A DNA stretch of 64,000 bases from Comamonas sp. BIGb0124 (GTDB lineage Bacteria; Pseudomonadota; Gammaproteobacteria; Burkholderiales; Burkholderiaceae_C), in NCBI RefSeq assembly GCF_003752175.1, contig NZ_RJVF01000008.1, positions 434,001 to 498,000 on the forward strand, written 5' to 3'. Below, piece by piece: positions 1 to 9,079 of this stretch. Under the pieces are notes generated by a model. The model was not told where the DNA came from. It did not search any database and saw only the letters and a program-made list of their open reading frames with translations. Numbering within the stretch: the stretch's first letter is position 1; every line of letters starts with the position of its first letter. The position numbers and the translations under genes are program-made.

Positions 1-33
1 ATCAGCGCCGGGCTGCACAAAGGACAACGATGA
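1..33 (+). CDS. 3' end of an upstream gene (partial)
   Basis: The first 33 bases read as an open frame ending ISAGLHKGQR and a TGA at 31-33. That stop overlaps the start of the following ATPase as ATGA, the junction type used throughout this island. In such operons the gene before a double-headed ATPase is often the second permease, but ten residues cannot show this. Confidence 0.4.
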   Translation: MSAGLHKGQR

Positions 34-1778
34 CCACGGTGCATGAACTCTCCCCGCGCACACCCGTGCTGTCGCTGCAGGACGTCGTGATCGCTTACCA
101 GGAAGCCCACCAGCCTGCACAGCGGGTGGTGCATGGCGTCAGCTTCGACGTCTGGCCGGGCGAAGTGGTGGCCCTGGTCGGCGAATCGGGCTCGGGCAAG
201 ACCACCACCGCGCAGTCCGTCATCGGCCTGCTGGCCGAAAACGGCCGGCTCGAATCCGGCCGCATCCTGCTCAACGGCACCGACATCTCGCACTGGAACG
301 ACCGCCGCCTCGACAGCATCCGGGGCTCGGTCGTGAGCCTGATCCCGCAGGATCCGACCACCTCGCTCAACCCGGTACAGACGGTGGGCGAACAGGTTGC
401 CGAGATCCTGCGCATCCATGGCTGGGCCAAGGGCCGGCAGGCACGCCAGGCCATCGACAAACAGGTGGTCGAGCTGCTGGGCCATGTCGGCCTGACGCAA
501 CCCGAACTGCGCGCCCGCCAGTATCCGCATGAACTCTCGGGCGGCATGAAGCAGCGTGTGCTGATCGCGATCGCAATCGCCCTCAAACCCGCCCTCATCA
601 TTGCCGACGAGCCGACCAGCGCGCTGGATGTCACGGTGCAGAAGCGCATCCTCGACCTGATCGACGACCTGCGAAGGGAATCCGGCACGGCCGTGCTGCT
701 GGTGACCCACGACCTGGGTGTGGCGGCCGACCGCGCCAACCGGCTGGTCGTGCTGCAAGGCGGACGCATCCAGGAGCAGGGGCCCACGCTCGACGTGCTG
801 CGCCAGCCGGCCAGCGACTACACCCGCAAGCTGCTGGCCGATGCGCCCTCGCTTGCCCAAGGCCGGCAACGCGCGCCCGCTCAGGCCGATTCCGAGGCCA
901 GCGTGCGCGACGAACTGCCCGTGGTGGTGGTCGAGAACCTGGTGCACACCTTCGACGTGCCCGGACGAAGCGTCGCCTTCCGTGCCGTCGACGGGGTGTC
1001 CTTCAGCGTCAGGCGCGGCACCACCCATGCCATCGTGGGCGAGTCGGGCTCGGGCAAGACCACCACCATCCGCGACGTGGTGGGTTTCCGCCGGCCGACA
1101 TCGGGCCGCATCCTGATCGAAGGGCTGGACTTCACCACCCTGCGCGGCGAAGCGCTGCGACAGGCCCGCCGCCGCATTCAGCTGGTCCACCAGAATCCGT
1201 TCTCGTCGCTCGACCCGCGCCAGACCATCTACGAGATCATCGAGGAGCCGCTGCTCAACTACGACCGCCTGCCGCGGCAGGAACGCCAGTACCGCGTGCA
1301 GGACATCCTGGCCCGCGTCGGCCTGCCGGCGGCCGTGCTGTCGCGACGTCCGCATGCGCTCTCGGGCGGACAGCGCCAACGGGTCGCCATCGCCCGGGCG
1401 CTTGTGCTGCAGCCCCACGTGGTGGTGCTCGACGAGGCCGTCTCGGCACTCGACGTCACCGTGCAGGCCCAGATCCTGGCGCTGCTCGACCGTCTGCAGC
1501 GCGAGCTCGGCCTGACCTATCTGTTCATCTCGCACGATCTCGCCGTCGTGCGGCAGATCGCCGACACCGTCTCGGTGCTGCAGAACGGCAGGCAGGTCGA
1601 TGGCGGCCGCGTGGAAGACGTGTTCGAGCGGCCCGGCTGCGACTACACGCGTGAACTGATCGATGCGATTCCCGGAAAAAAACACCAACAACTCACCCAG
1701 CCTTCAACACATGACACGACACACCCCTCTGCCCGGCACCGCGTACAAGCGCCTGGGCTTCTTCAGCAGGCTTCTTGA
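30..1778 (+). CDS. ABC transporter ATPase, peptide/nickel type, two nucleotide-binding domains
   Basis: This 582-residue protein carries two complete ATPase cassettes. Walker A motifs GESGSGKT are at residues 51-58 and 337-344, signature motifs at 169-176 (LSGGMKQR) and 444-451 (LSGGQRQR), and Walker B at 188-195 and 464-470. The second cassette has DEAVSALD where DEPTSALD is usual. It is the fused DppD-DppF arrangement that powers import of peptides, nickel chelates or other small organic compounds. Its permeases and binding protein are probably upstream, outside the window. The last residues look non-conserved, and the frame overlaps the next gene by 68 bases, so the tail may simply run past the normal end. 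The genes that follow (luciferase-like, CMD, AhpD) suggest the imported compound is oxidised. Confidence 0.93.
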   Translation: MTTVHELSPRTPVLSLQDVVIAYQEAHQPAQRVVHGVSFDVWPGEVVALVGESGSGKTTTAQSVIGLLAENGRLESGRILLNGTDISHWNDRRLDSIRGSVVSLIPQDPTTSLNPVQTVGEQVAEILRIHGWAKGRQARQAIDKQVVELLGHVGLTQPELRARQYPHELSGGMKQRVLIAIAIALKPALIIADEPTSALDVTVQKRILDLIDDLRRESGTAVLLVTHDLGVAADRANRLVVLQGGRIQEQGPTLDVLRQPASDYTRKLLADAPSLAQGRQRAPAQADSEASVRDELPVVVVENLVHTFDVPGRSVAFRAVDGVSFSVRRGTTHAIVGESGSGKTTTIRDVVGFRRPTSGRILIEGLDFTTLRGEALRQARRRIQLVHQNPFSSLDPRQTIYEIIEEPLLNYDRLPRQERQYRVQDILARVGLPAAVLSRRPHALSGGQRQRVAIARALVLQPHVVVLDEAVSALDVTVQAQILALLDRLQRELGLTYLFISHDLAVVRQIADTVSVLQNGRQVDGGRVEDVFERPGCDYTRELIDAIPGKKHQQLTQPSTHDTTHPSARHRVQAPGLLQQAS

Positions 1779-2805
1779 CGAGACCTCGGCCGCCGAACGC
1801 TACCGGCTGGTCGCCGAGCAGATCCGCCACGCCGAAGCCCATGGCTTCGATTCGGCCTGGGTCGCCCAGCATCATTTCCACGAGCACGAGGGCGGCCTGC
1901 CGTCGCCCTTCGTGTTCCTGGCCCATGTGGCCGCCCAGACCCGCCGCATCCGGCTGGGCACGGGCATCGTCACGCTGCCGCTCGAAAACGCGGTGCGCGT
2001 CGCCGAAGATGCCGCCGTGCTCGACCTGCTGTCGGGCGGACGGCTGGAGGTCGGTGTCGGCACCGGAGGCACGCCCGAATCCTTCGCCGCCTTCGGCCTG
2101 GACAGCAACGACCGGTCGGCCATCTTCGCCCGCCAGTTGGCGACCGTGCGCCGCGCCTGGGCGGGCGACGCGCTCGACGGCGGCGATCGCCTCTACCCTG
2201 CGGCCACACCCCTGCTGGGGCGTCTGTGGCAAGCCACGTTCTCGGTCGCCGGCGGCGCCCGGGCCGGGGCGGCAGGAGACGGTCTCATGCTCTCGCGCAC
2301 CCAGCCGCGCACGACCGATGCACCGAACGCCACGCTGGCCGATATCCAGCATCCCATCGTCGACGCCTACCTGGCCGCGCTGCCGGCCGGCCACGCGCCC
2401 CGCATCGTGGGCTCGCGCAGCCTGTTCGTCGCCGACAGCCGGGACGAGGCGCTGAAGCTGGCAGCCGAAGGCCTGCGCCGTACCGCCGCCCGGCACGCCC
2501 AGAGCGGCAAGCTCGACATCGACCCCGGCGCCTCGGTCCACACGCTCATCGCCGCCTACGACGCCCATGTGGGCACACCCGACGACGTCGTGGCTTCGCT
2601 GCGCGCCGACACCACGCTCGAACGCGTCACCGACGTCGTTTTCCAGGCCCACTCGATCGATCCGCCGCACGCCTTCATCCTGCGCTCGATCGAACTCATC
2701 GCCACCGAAGTCGCGCCGGCGCTCGGCTGGTTTGCGCCCCGGTCCGAACGCGCCGGCGGCACACACCGTTCAAGCCTCGATCTTTCTCTTGAAGCCAACG
2801 CATGA
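1711..2805 (+). CDS. FMN-dependent luciferase-like monooxygenase
   Basis: A 364-residue flavin-dependent oxidoreductase of the bacterial luciferase fold. N-terminal RLGTGIVTLPLENAVRVAED followed by DLLSGGRLEVGVGTGG is typical of the family. I chose the ATG at 1711 (MTRHTPLPG) rather than an in-frame start at 1663, because the family begins just before the first strand. The gene lies inside the ATPase operon and is followed with ATGA overlap by a CMD-domain gene and then an AhpD-domain gene. As I recall, this trio is catalogued in TIGRFAMs as the KPN_01858, Avi_7170 and Avi_7169 families, always near a peptide-type transporter, with substrate unknown. It presumably uses reduced FMN and O2; no reductase is encoded nearby. 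Confidence 0.88.
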   Translation: MTRHTPLPGTAYKRLGFFSRLLDETSAAERYRLVAEQIRHAEAHGFDSAWVAQHHFHEHEGGLPSPFVFLAHVAAQTRRIRLGTGIVTLPLENAVRVAEDAAVLDLLSGGRLEVGVGTGGTPESFAAFGLDSNDRSAIFARQLATVRRAWAGDALDGGDRLYPAATPLLGRLWQATFSVAGGARAGAAGDGLMLSRTQPRTTDAPNATLADIQHPIVDAYLAALPAGHAPRIVGSRSLFVADSRDEALKLAAEGLRRTAARHAQSGKLDIDPGASVHTLIAAYDAHVGTPDDVVASLRADTTLERVTDVVFQAHSIDPPHAFILRSIELIATEVAPALGWFAPRSERAGGTHRSSLDLSLEANA

Positions 2806-3464
2806 CCACACCCTCCCCCGTCCTCTCCGCCGAGCGCGATCGCCCGACCCCCGCTGTCGACGACGTGATCGACCACCTGCTCGACATCCAGCCCGGCGAT
2901 GCACTCGACCGCATCCGTGCCCAACGTGCGCAGGCGCGCAGCCACGCCCAGCAAAGCTACCTCTCGCTGTTCCACCCGGCCAAGCCCGTGGTGGGCCATG
3001 TGAGCCGGCTCGAACGCCAGGCCGTCGCATTGTTCGTCGCCCTGCTGCATCGCTCGCCCGATGTCGCGCGGTTCTATGAGCAGGGACTGCACGATGCAGC
3101 CGCTCCGGCGCTCCTGCTGCAGGCCATCGATGCCGCATCGCAAGCGGCACGGCACACCGGCCCCTACGGCCACTATCCCGAAGGCCCCCTGACGGTGGAA
3201 AACACCGACGGCCCCCGCTACGCCGTGGCGGCCGAGCTTCGTCCGGCGCTGGGCAACCGGCTGGCCGCAGCCTTCGACCACGTGCACCTGCTGGTGTTCC
3301 ACCCGCGCGATGCCAGTCCCGCCGCAGTGCAGGCACTGCTCGACAACGGCTGGGACACGACCGACATCGTCATCCTGTCGCAGCTGGTGGCATTCCTGAG
3401 TTTCCAGATCCGTGTGGTCCAGGGCCTGCGCGCATTGCACCCGCACCTCCATTCCCCCGCCTGA
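2802..3464 (+). CDS. CMD-domain protein without cysteines
   Basis: A 220-residue protein resembling the carboxymuconolactone-decarboxylase-like family found beside the next gene in many proteobacteria. It starts with an ATGA overlap (2802-2805) and is separated from the next gene by 15 bases, so the three genes are surely co-expressed. It contains no cysteine, so it cannot run the CxxC peroxidase chemistry of AhpD and may be a structural partner or a different enzyme. His-rich stretches (AFDHVHLLVFHP, near residues 156-167) could bind metal or substrate, but this is inference. No transmembrane segment or signal peptide is visible. Confidence 0.8.
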   Translation: MTTPSPVLSAERDRPTPAVDDVIDHLLDIQPGDALDRIRAQRAQARSHAQQSYLSLFHPAKPVVGHVSRLERQAVALFVALLHRSPDVARFYEQGLHDAAAPALLLQAIDAASQAARHTGPYGHYPEGPLTVENTDGPRYAVAAELRPALGNRLAAAFDHVHLLVFHPRDASPAAVQALLDNGWDTTDIVILSQLVAFLSFQIRVVQGLRALHPHLHSPA

Positions 3465-3479
3465 TTACCGGAGTACCGC

Positions 3480-4109
3480 ATGACCGATCTGGCCAACACC
3501 CTCATCGCCCACCCCGACAACGCCCCCCCGGTCGCCTTCACCCAGGCACAGCTGGAATGGCTGCCATGGCTGCCCCCGCTGCCCCCCGAGGAATTCACCG
3601 ACCGCCATCGCGCCGGGCTGGTCGATGCCTCGCGCATCAAGTCGCCGTACTTCCGCCTGCTGTCGCGGGACCCGGACACACTGGCCGCACGCACCAAGAC
3701 CGACAAGGACATCTTCTACAACCCGCAGGCCGGACTGCCGCGGGCCGAACGCGAGCTCGCCGCCGCCGCCACCTCCCGGCACAACGGCTGCATCTACTGC
3801 GCGTCGGTCCACGCCCGCTTCTCGTCGCATTTCTCGCAGCGCACCGAAGATCTGCAGCGCCTGCTCGACGAGGGCACGGATGCCGACCTCGGCGACGAGC
3901 GCTGGAACGCCATCGTGCAGGCCAGCGTGGCCCTGAGCGACGTGCCCTCCGCATTCGGCGAAGCGCACATCCTGCGCCTGAGGGCGGCCGGCCTCGACGA
4001 CGACGCCATCTCGGACGTCATCCACGGCGCGGCCTTCTTCAACTGGGCCAATCGGCTGATGCTGTCGCTGGGTGAACCGACGGTGCCGAAGCCCGCCGCC
4101 GCGGCCTGA
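3480..4109 (+). CDS. AhpD-like alkylhydroperoxidase-domain protein
   Basis: This 209-residue protein has the AhpD active-site pattern: Cys104 and Cys107 in GCIYC followed by His111, with Glu91 upstream as a possible proton relay. In AhpD such residues reduce peroxides through a disulfide. It is the last gene of the operon that begins with the ATPase at 30. With the cysteine-free CMD protein it forms a paired set next to a monooxygenase, so it may detoxify a peroxide made there or act directly on the monooxygenase product. A strong terminator hairpin lies 30 bases downstream. Confidence 0.87.
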   Translation: MTDLANTLIAHPDNAPPVAFTQAQLEWLPWLPPLPPEEFTDRHRAGLVDASRIKSPYFRLLSRDPDTLAARTKTDKDIFYNPQAGLPRAERELAAAATSRHNGCIYCASVHARFSSHFSQRTEDLQRLLDEGTDADLGDERWNAIVQASVALSDVPSAFGEAHILRLRAAGLDDDAISDVIHGAAFFNWANRLMLSLGEPTVPKPAAAA

Positions 4110-4138
4110 CCCCCACGGGCTCGAGGCCCGAATGCAGA

Positions 4139-4165
4139 CGCGCCCCGGCTCCAAACCGGGGCGCG
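4139..4165. terminator. Bidirectional terminator hairpin
   Basis: A perfect 10-base stem (4139-4148 with 4156-4165) and a 7-base loop sit between two convergent genes. The stem is followed by TTCTTGTT on the plus strand. It probably ends the operon coming from 30-4109 and the minus-strand VOC gene. Confidence 0.85.
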
Positions 4166-4188
4166 TTCTTGTTGGTTCGGGGTCGATC

Positions 4189-5034
4189 TCAGGGCTCGTA
4201 CTCGATCACCGCACCGTGCGTCAGCGCCTGCGGCAGTACCGAACCGCCCGGCCACGGAAACTGATCGCGTGATCGCGCGCCTCGCAAGGTAAAGGCCAGC
4301 ACGCCCTCGCCCCGCTGGCGCAGCAGCGTCGACAGGGCTCGTGCCGATTCGGCCGTGCTGCCGCGATCCGGCTCGATCAGAATCAGCGTCGCCCCCGACT
4401 CCGCACCCGGATGCGCCGGCAGACGCAGTTGAGCGACCTGCAGACCCGTCGTGGCGAGGCGCCACGGGGCCGACAGCACGGCCTCTTCGCCCAGCAGGAT
4501 GCGGTAGCGCGCCAGCGTCCGATTCAGATCCTCGACCACCAGCGTCACGCTGGCCACACCCGTCACGCCGTTGGCGTGCCGGCGGACCTCGCCCTCCTGC
4601 ACCCGCAGGTGCCGGGGCGTGATGTCGCCGCACAGAAACGGCAGATCGGGCGTGATGTGGCGCGCGGTCTGCCATTGCAGAATCTCGCCGTCGGGGCGGG
4701 CCCGGCCACCGTCGTACGGGCCGCCCAGCGCGACATCGCCGGCCTGGGCGCGTGCCACCACGCGGGCCACGTCGTCCGGATGCAGGGCCACATCGACCAG
4801 GCCTTCGCCGTGGCCCTTCAGCCACTGCCACCAGCGGTCGTCGTCCAGGCCGGGCGAATGCCAGGCGATCAGCTCCAGGTAGCTGCCGTCCTCGAACACC
4901 ACCAGGGCGTTGTGGGTCGGCCGGCCGGGATGCCGCCCGCCCTCGAGGACGGTGAAGCCCAGTGCCGTGTAATCGGCAATCGCCCGGGGCAGGTCGGACA
5001 CGGCGATCACAAGATGGTCAAGCGCAAGCGTCAT
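4189..5034 (-). CDS. VOC-family (glyoxalase-like domain) protein
   Basis: A 281-residue cytoplasmic protein opening with LALDHLVIAVSDLPRAI, the classic first strand of a vicinal-oxygen-chelate module, with a second module from about residue 150 (TGVASVTLVVEDLNRT). It resembles the Glyoxalase_3-like group. Substrate is unknown. It lies downstream of the OsmC-like gene on the same strand with a 67-base gap, so the two may be co-transcribed. VOC proteins range from dioxygenases to resistance proteins, and nothing here decides between them. Confidence 0.82.
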   Translation of the reverse strand: MTLALDHLVIAVSDLPRAIADYTALGFTVLEGGRHPGRPTHNALVVFEDGSYLELIAWHSPGLDDDRWWQWLKGHGEGLVDVALHPDDVARVVARAQAGDVALGGPYDGGRARPDGEILQWQTARHITPDLPFLCGDITPRHLRVQEGEVRRHANGVTGVASVTLVVEDLNRTLARYRILLGEEAVLSAPWRLATTGLQVAQLRLPAHPGAESGATLILIEPDRGSTAESARALSTLLRQRGEGVLAFTLRGARSRDQFPWPGGSVLPQALTHGAVIEYEP

Positions 5035-5101
5035 AGGTCATATCGCATGGATTCGGATGCTGCGTGCGGCCAGGCGCAACACAGGGAGTGGCCGCTCGTT
5101 C

Positions 5102-5692
5102 TCACGCCGCGGCGCGATCGTCGTTGACGGCCTGCGCGGCGGGTCGGGCCGGGGTCACACCGTCCAGCGTGTTGATATGCACCCATTGCGCCCGTATCGT
5201 CTGCGGATTCTTCAGCAGGTTGAGGATCGGGCAGACGGCCTCGACGCTTTCGAAAAGCTGCTGGATCTGGGCGGCAGATGCCGGGGAATCGATATGCACG
5301 GTGTACGCGATGTCGTGCGGCCAGAACGGCGTGTGCTCGTGCCCCGGTTTGCCGGCGCGCGGGTCCAGGGTGCCCTGAACGTCGACCCGCAGATTGTTCA
5401 ACGGCACCTGCTGATCGGCCGCCTGGATCAGGAAGATATGCGTCACGCAGGTGCCCAGCACCCCCAGTTGCAGTTCCGGCGAACTCGGACCGAGATCGTA
5501 GCCGGCGAAATCGGCCGGACTGTCGCTGATCACGCGGTGATCCCGGATGCGCAGCAGACGGACCCCGCTGCGCCCTTCGGCCGATACGCTCGCCTTCAGT
5601 TGCACGGCATCGGCCTGCCCCGATTCGATTCGCTCCTGGCGGGTATGGAAGGCTTTTCGTTTCTGTTCGAGATACGCGTTGAGATCGCTCAT
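5102..5692 (-). CDS. OsmC-family protein
   Basis: The 196-residue sequence has both hallmark cysteines of OsmC/Ohr proteins: Cys82 in GVLGTCVTH and Cys154 in VEAVCPILNLL. The family reduces organic hydroperoxides with thiol donors. The flanking strand pattern SPELQLG also fits. The gene precedes the VOC gene on the minus strand and is one of several peroxide- or thiol-handling functions in this island, alongside AhpD, rhodanese and the DsbA-like protein. It may instead belong to the OsmC subgroup of unknown function, since the N-terminal 30 residues are an extra helix-rich segment. Confidence 0.85.
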   Translation of the reverse strand: MSDLNAYLEQKRKAFHTRQERIESGQADAVQLKASVSAEGRSGVRLLRIRDHRVISDSPADFAGYDLGPSSPELQLGVLGTCVTHIFLIQAADQQVPLNNLRVDVQGTLDPRAGKPGHEHTPFWPHDIAYTVHIDSPASAAQIQQLFESVEAVCPILNLLKNPQTIRAQWVHINTLDGVTPARPAAQAVNDDRAAA

Positions 5693-5818
5693 GAGGATGG
5701 CTTTGAAAACGGACGTCTGATGAAGCAGTCAGTCTGGCAAAGCCCTGCGCCGGCGACAACGCAGTTTTTGTCATCTGTTAGTTGAGGTCGCGCATATCGG
5801 AAACCGCCGCGGCGCGAA

Positions 5819-6202
5819 TCAGTGCGGCGCAGCCTTGCGCAGACGGGCCAGTTCGGCCTGCGCCTCGTCCAGCTTTTCCTGGCGCTTGGCCACCTTGGAG
5901 GGCTTGCCCTCGCGTCGCTCTTCGTCGAGTTCGCGCTGGCGCTCGGCGACCTTCTTTTCCTGCTGGCGAACGGTGCGTTGATGCTCGGCCTGCAGCTTGG
6001 CATCGGTGCAGTTGTCCTGCACCTGCGACAAGGCCCGCTCGAGCCCGCGGACTCGATGGGTCTGGCCGTGTGCCTTGGCGGCGGACAGCTCGGTGCGAAT
6101 CTCGTCCTGCTTGGCCTTGCACAAAGGACCCGGCTCGGCATGGGCCGTGGCGGAAAGCAGCAGCAGGGCACTGGCGGCCAGCGCGGTTTTGAGGAACTTC
6201 AT
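5819..6202 (-). CDS. DUF1090-family periplasmic protein
   Basis: A 127-residue protein with a clear signal peptide (MKFLKTALAASALLLLSATA, cleavage after about residue 22) and a charged, coiled-coil-like mature part with two cysteines. This matches DUF1090/YqjC-type proteins of unknown function. I chose the ATG at 6202, since starting at 6238 would place 12 residues ahead of the signal peptide. It is a single gene with non-coding spacers of 108 and 126 bases on either side and no visible link to the transport functions. Confidence 0.85.
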   Translation of the reverse strand: MKFLKTALAASALLLLSATAHAEPGPLCKAKQDEIRTELSAAKAHGQTHRVRGLERALSQVQDNCTDAKLQAEHQRTVRQQEKKVAERQRELDEERREGKPSKVAKRQEKLDEAQAELARLRKAAPH

Positions 6203-6310
6203 CTCGGTCTCCGTTGACGGGGTGTTCTCGACGATCATAGCGAAAGCTGCAGCACCCGCCCCGCTGCGGCCATGAACAGGCGGCAGCGGCGCGGGTTCGC
6301 GCGGCGCAGG

Positions 6311-7429
6311 TCAGGCCCGGTACGTCAGTCGCCGGACCACGGCTTCATCGACCTCGACCCCCAGCCCCGGGCCGTGCGGCACGGTGACCCAGCCCGCCAG
6401 TTGTTCGGCAGGCCGGGACACCAGCTCGTGCTGCACCAGGGACGGCTTGAGCTCGAACAGCCGGGTGTTCGGGGAGGCGAGCGAAAGATGCAGGCTGGCC
6501 GCCGTCGTGATCGCCGTGCTCCACGCCTGGGCGCTCACCTTCAGCCTGGCCGCACCGGCGCACCGGTCGATTTCCCGAAAGCCCGTGATCCCTTCGGCCC
6601 GCGCCGGGTCGACACACAGCACATCCAGCGTCGCGCTGTCGATCAGGCGCTGGTAGTGGGTGACGGTCCATTCGCGCCCGCCGCCGGCGATGGGCACCGC
6701 CACGGCGGCTTTGAGCACCCGATGGTCCTCGAGATGCGCGGGATGGAACGGCTCCTCGATCCAGCCGATGCCTTGGCCCGCCATGCGCCGCACGGTGTCG
6801 ATGGCGATGTCGGCATCCCAATGCAAGCCGTTGCCCACGTCGACCAGGATCTCCACGTCGGGACCGAGCTCGCGTCGCAGCCCGGCCACCAGCGCAATGC
6901 TGCTGTCGGTATCGCGGCCCACGGCCGAGCGGGAGTCCATGCGCAATCCGAGTTTCACGCTGCGAAAACCGGCGGAGACCAGACCCAGTATCTCGTCGAT
7001 GCAGGCCGACAGGTTTTTGGTGCCGACCTGGCAATTCGCACTGGCCGGCAGACCTTCGTGGAAACGCCCCCAAAGCGCCCACAGCGGCTGATTTTCGAGT
7101 TTCCCTCGAATATCCCACAGCGCCATGTCGATCGCACTCAGCGCAAACGAGGCAATGCCGCCTTCGCCATACCACTCGCTGTGCCGGCGCATGCTTTGCC
7201 AGCATTTCTCGACGCTCGTTTCGCCGGCCTGCTGAAGAAGGGGCCAGTAACCCTCCTCGATCAGCAGCACGGTGGCTCGACAGGCCTCGGGCCACAGCGC
7301 GACGGCTTCTCCCCAGCCAATCACGCCATCGGCGGTTTCCAGACGGACCAGAACGGTCATCCGGGGCTGCTGCAGATCGGATGGGTCCGGATAACGGAGG
7401 ACATACGTCTGGATGTGAGCGAGTTTCAT
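6311..7429 (-). CDS. Enolase-superfamily enzyme (mandelate racemase/muconate lactonizing type)
   Basis: A 372-residue protein with the two-domain fold of this superfamily. Lys159 (SVKLG) fits the general base, and Asp197 (VDVGNG) and Glu225 (WIEEPF) fit two of the three metal ligands. The third would normally be a Glu in a GGE motif; here the sequence is AGGGRE, so Glu253 may serve after a small insertion. The usual C-terminal His or Lys is not obvious (SAQAWSTA near 299-306), so the reaction cannot be named. The ATG at 7429 matches the conserved start; an upstream start at 7504 would add 25 unrelated residues. It is divergent from the monooxygenase at 7667 and shares its promoter region. Confidence 0.86.
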   Translation of the reverse strand: MKLAHIQTYVLRYPDPSDLQQPRMTVLVRLETADGVIGWGEAVALWPEACRATVLLIEEGYWPLLQQAGETSVEKCWQSMRRHSEWYGEGGIASFALSAIDMALWDIRGKLENQPLWALWGRFHEGLPASANCQVGTKNLSACIDEILGLVSAGFRSVKLGLRMDSRSAVGRDTDSSIALVAGLRRELGPDVEILVDVGNGLHWDADIAIDTVRRMAGQGIGWIEEPFHPAHLEDHRVLKAAVAVPIAGGGREWTVTHYQRLIDSATLDVLCVDPARAEGITGFREIDRCAGAARLKVSAQAWSTAITTAASLHLSLASPNTRLFELKPSLVQHELVSRPAEQLAGWVTVPHGPGLGVEVDEAVVRRLTYRA

Positions 7430-7488
7430 AGGCGATTTCCGATACTGGCAAGTTTCGACATGATTCGACAAAGTAAGAATATAGTTCG

Positions 7489-7505
7489 CTTGACAAAGCG
7501 TCAAG
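7489..7505. promoter_or_regulatory. Dyad in a divergent promoter region
   Basis: CTTGAC (7489-7494) and GTCAAG (7500-7505) form an inverted repeat with a 5-base spacer in an AT-rich stretch between the divergent genes starting at 7429 and 7667. The left arm contains TTGACA, which could also be a -35 element. It is a candidate operator; the regulator is unknown. Confidence 0.4.
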
Positions 7506-7666
7506 TTTCAAATAGGAATATCCAATACTGGATGCTTTAAACCTCCGCCGGCTCATATCCTTAGCCGCAAAGCTTTCTTTGCCAGCACACCACACGTTCC
7601 TAGGATGGATCGCATACGCGAAACGGCGCCGCGGACTGCGCCGCGTCCTTTCTCCTCGGCACACTC

Positions 7667-9016
7667 ATGTCCCAACGCAAGCTTCGGCTCGGCGCCTTTG
7701 TCATGGCGACCGGCCATCACATCGCCGCCTGGCGCCATCCCGGCTCACAGATCGACTCCGGCACCAACCTCGACCACTACATCCAGGTCGCGCAGACCGC
7801 CGAACGGGGATTGTTCGACCAGATCTTCCTGGCCGACAGCCCGGGCATCCATCAGCGGCTGGACGACGAATCCATCAGCCGCCAAGGTCGTCTGTCGCAC
7901 TTCGAACCGGTGACCCTGTGGGCGGCCCTGGCGGCCGTCACGCGCCACATCGGATTTGTCGCCACGGCGTCGACCACCTACGAAGACCCCTACCTGCTGG
8001 CTCGCAAGTTCGCCTCGCTCGACCACATCAGCAAGGGCCGTTCGGCGTGGAACGTGGTGACCACGAGCGCCGCCACGGTGCATGGCAACTTCGGCCTGGC
8101 CGCCCATCCGGATCCGGCCGTGCGCTACGAACGCGCCCATGAATTCGTCGATGTCGTGAAAGGCCTGTGGGACAGCTGGGACGACGATGCGCTGACACGC
8201 GATCGCGATTCCGGCGTCTACTTCGATCCCGCGCGTGTCCATGCCCTCAACCATGTCGGCCGGCACTTCACCGTCAAAGGACCGCTCAACATCGAACGGC
8301 CGCCGCAGGGCCATCCGGTGATCGTGCAGGCCGGTTCGTCGGAAGACGGCAAGGAGCTGGCCGCCGCGAGTGCGGAAGCGATCTTCACGGCCTGGACCAG
8401 CCTGGAAGAGGCCCAGGCCTTCTATCGCGATGTGAAGGGCCGGCTGGCCAAGTACGGCCGGCGTCCCGAACAACTGCTGGTGCTGCCCGGCATCTCGCCC
8501 GTGGTCGGACGCACGCCCGAGGAAGCCCAGGCCAAGTGGGCCGAGTTGCAGGGGCTCATCCATCCCTCGGTGGGGCTCGACACGCTGCGTCCGTTCTGGC
8601 CCGAGGCCGACCTGCGCAGTTGGAAGCTCGACGAGCCGCCGCCCTACTTCCCCCTGCCGCCCAAAGGCGTGAGCAGCCGCGCCCATGTGGTCATCGAGCT
8701 CGCGCGGCGCGAGCGGTTCACGGTACGCCAGCTCTACGAATACCTGGCCGGGGCCCGTGGCCACTGGGTCGTGGTGGGCACCCCCGAACAGATCGCCGAC
8801 CAGATGCAGCTCTGGTTCGAAAACGAAGCGGCCGACGGCTTCAACGTGATGCCGCCGGTGCTGCCCGAGTCGCTCGACGACTTCGTCGATCTGGTGATTC
8901 CCGAACTGCAGCGCCGCGGGCTGTTCCGCACCGCGTACGAAGGCCGTACGCTGCGCGAGAACCTCGGGCTGGAACGGCCGGCGAGCCGCTACGCTCGCGC
9001 CGAAGAAGCCGCCTGA
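7667..9016 (+). CDS. FMN-dependent monooxygenase, NtaA/SnaA/DszA family
   Basis: A 449-residue protein with the family hallmarks: LGAFVMATGHHIAAWRHP at the N-terminus, ATASTTYEDPY and LARKFASLDHISKGRSAWNV near residues 105-130, and RRGLFRTAYEG near the C-terminus. Members oxidise chelators, sulfones, sulfides or antibiotics with reduced FMN from a separate reductase. I see no clear Shine-Dalgarno before the ATG, yet the first residues match the family start. It is a single gene convergent with the rhodanese gene. A sulfone or thioether substrate is plausible from the neighbourhood but not shown. Confidence 0.9.
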   Translation: MSQRKLRLGAFVMATGHHIAAWRHPGSQIDSGTNLDHYIQVAQTAERGLFDQIFLADSPGIHQRLDDESISRQGRLSHFEPVTLWAALAAVTRHIGFVATASTTYEDPYLLARKFASLDHISKGRSAWNVVTTSAATVHGNFGLAAHPDPAVRYERAHEFVDVVKGLWDSWDDDALTRDRDSGVYFDPARVHALNHVGRHFTVKGPLNIERPPQGHPVIVQAGSSEDGKELAAASAEAIFTAWTSLEEAQAFYRDVKGRLAKYGRRPEQLLVLPGISPVVGRTPEEAQAKWAELQGLIHPSVGLDTLRPFWPEADLRSWKLDEPPPYFPLPPKGVSSRAHVVIELARRERFTVRQLYEYLAGARGHWVVVGTPEQIADQMQLWFENEAADGFNVMPPVLPESLDDFVDLVIPELQRRGLFRTAYEGRTLRENLGLERPASRYARAEEAA

Positions 9017-9079
9017 AGATCTGCGGGAAAACGCATCGCGGCGGCTGGCCCGTCGATCGCGCCCGCTCGGTTACGGACG

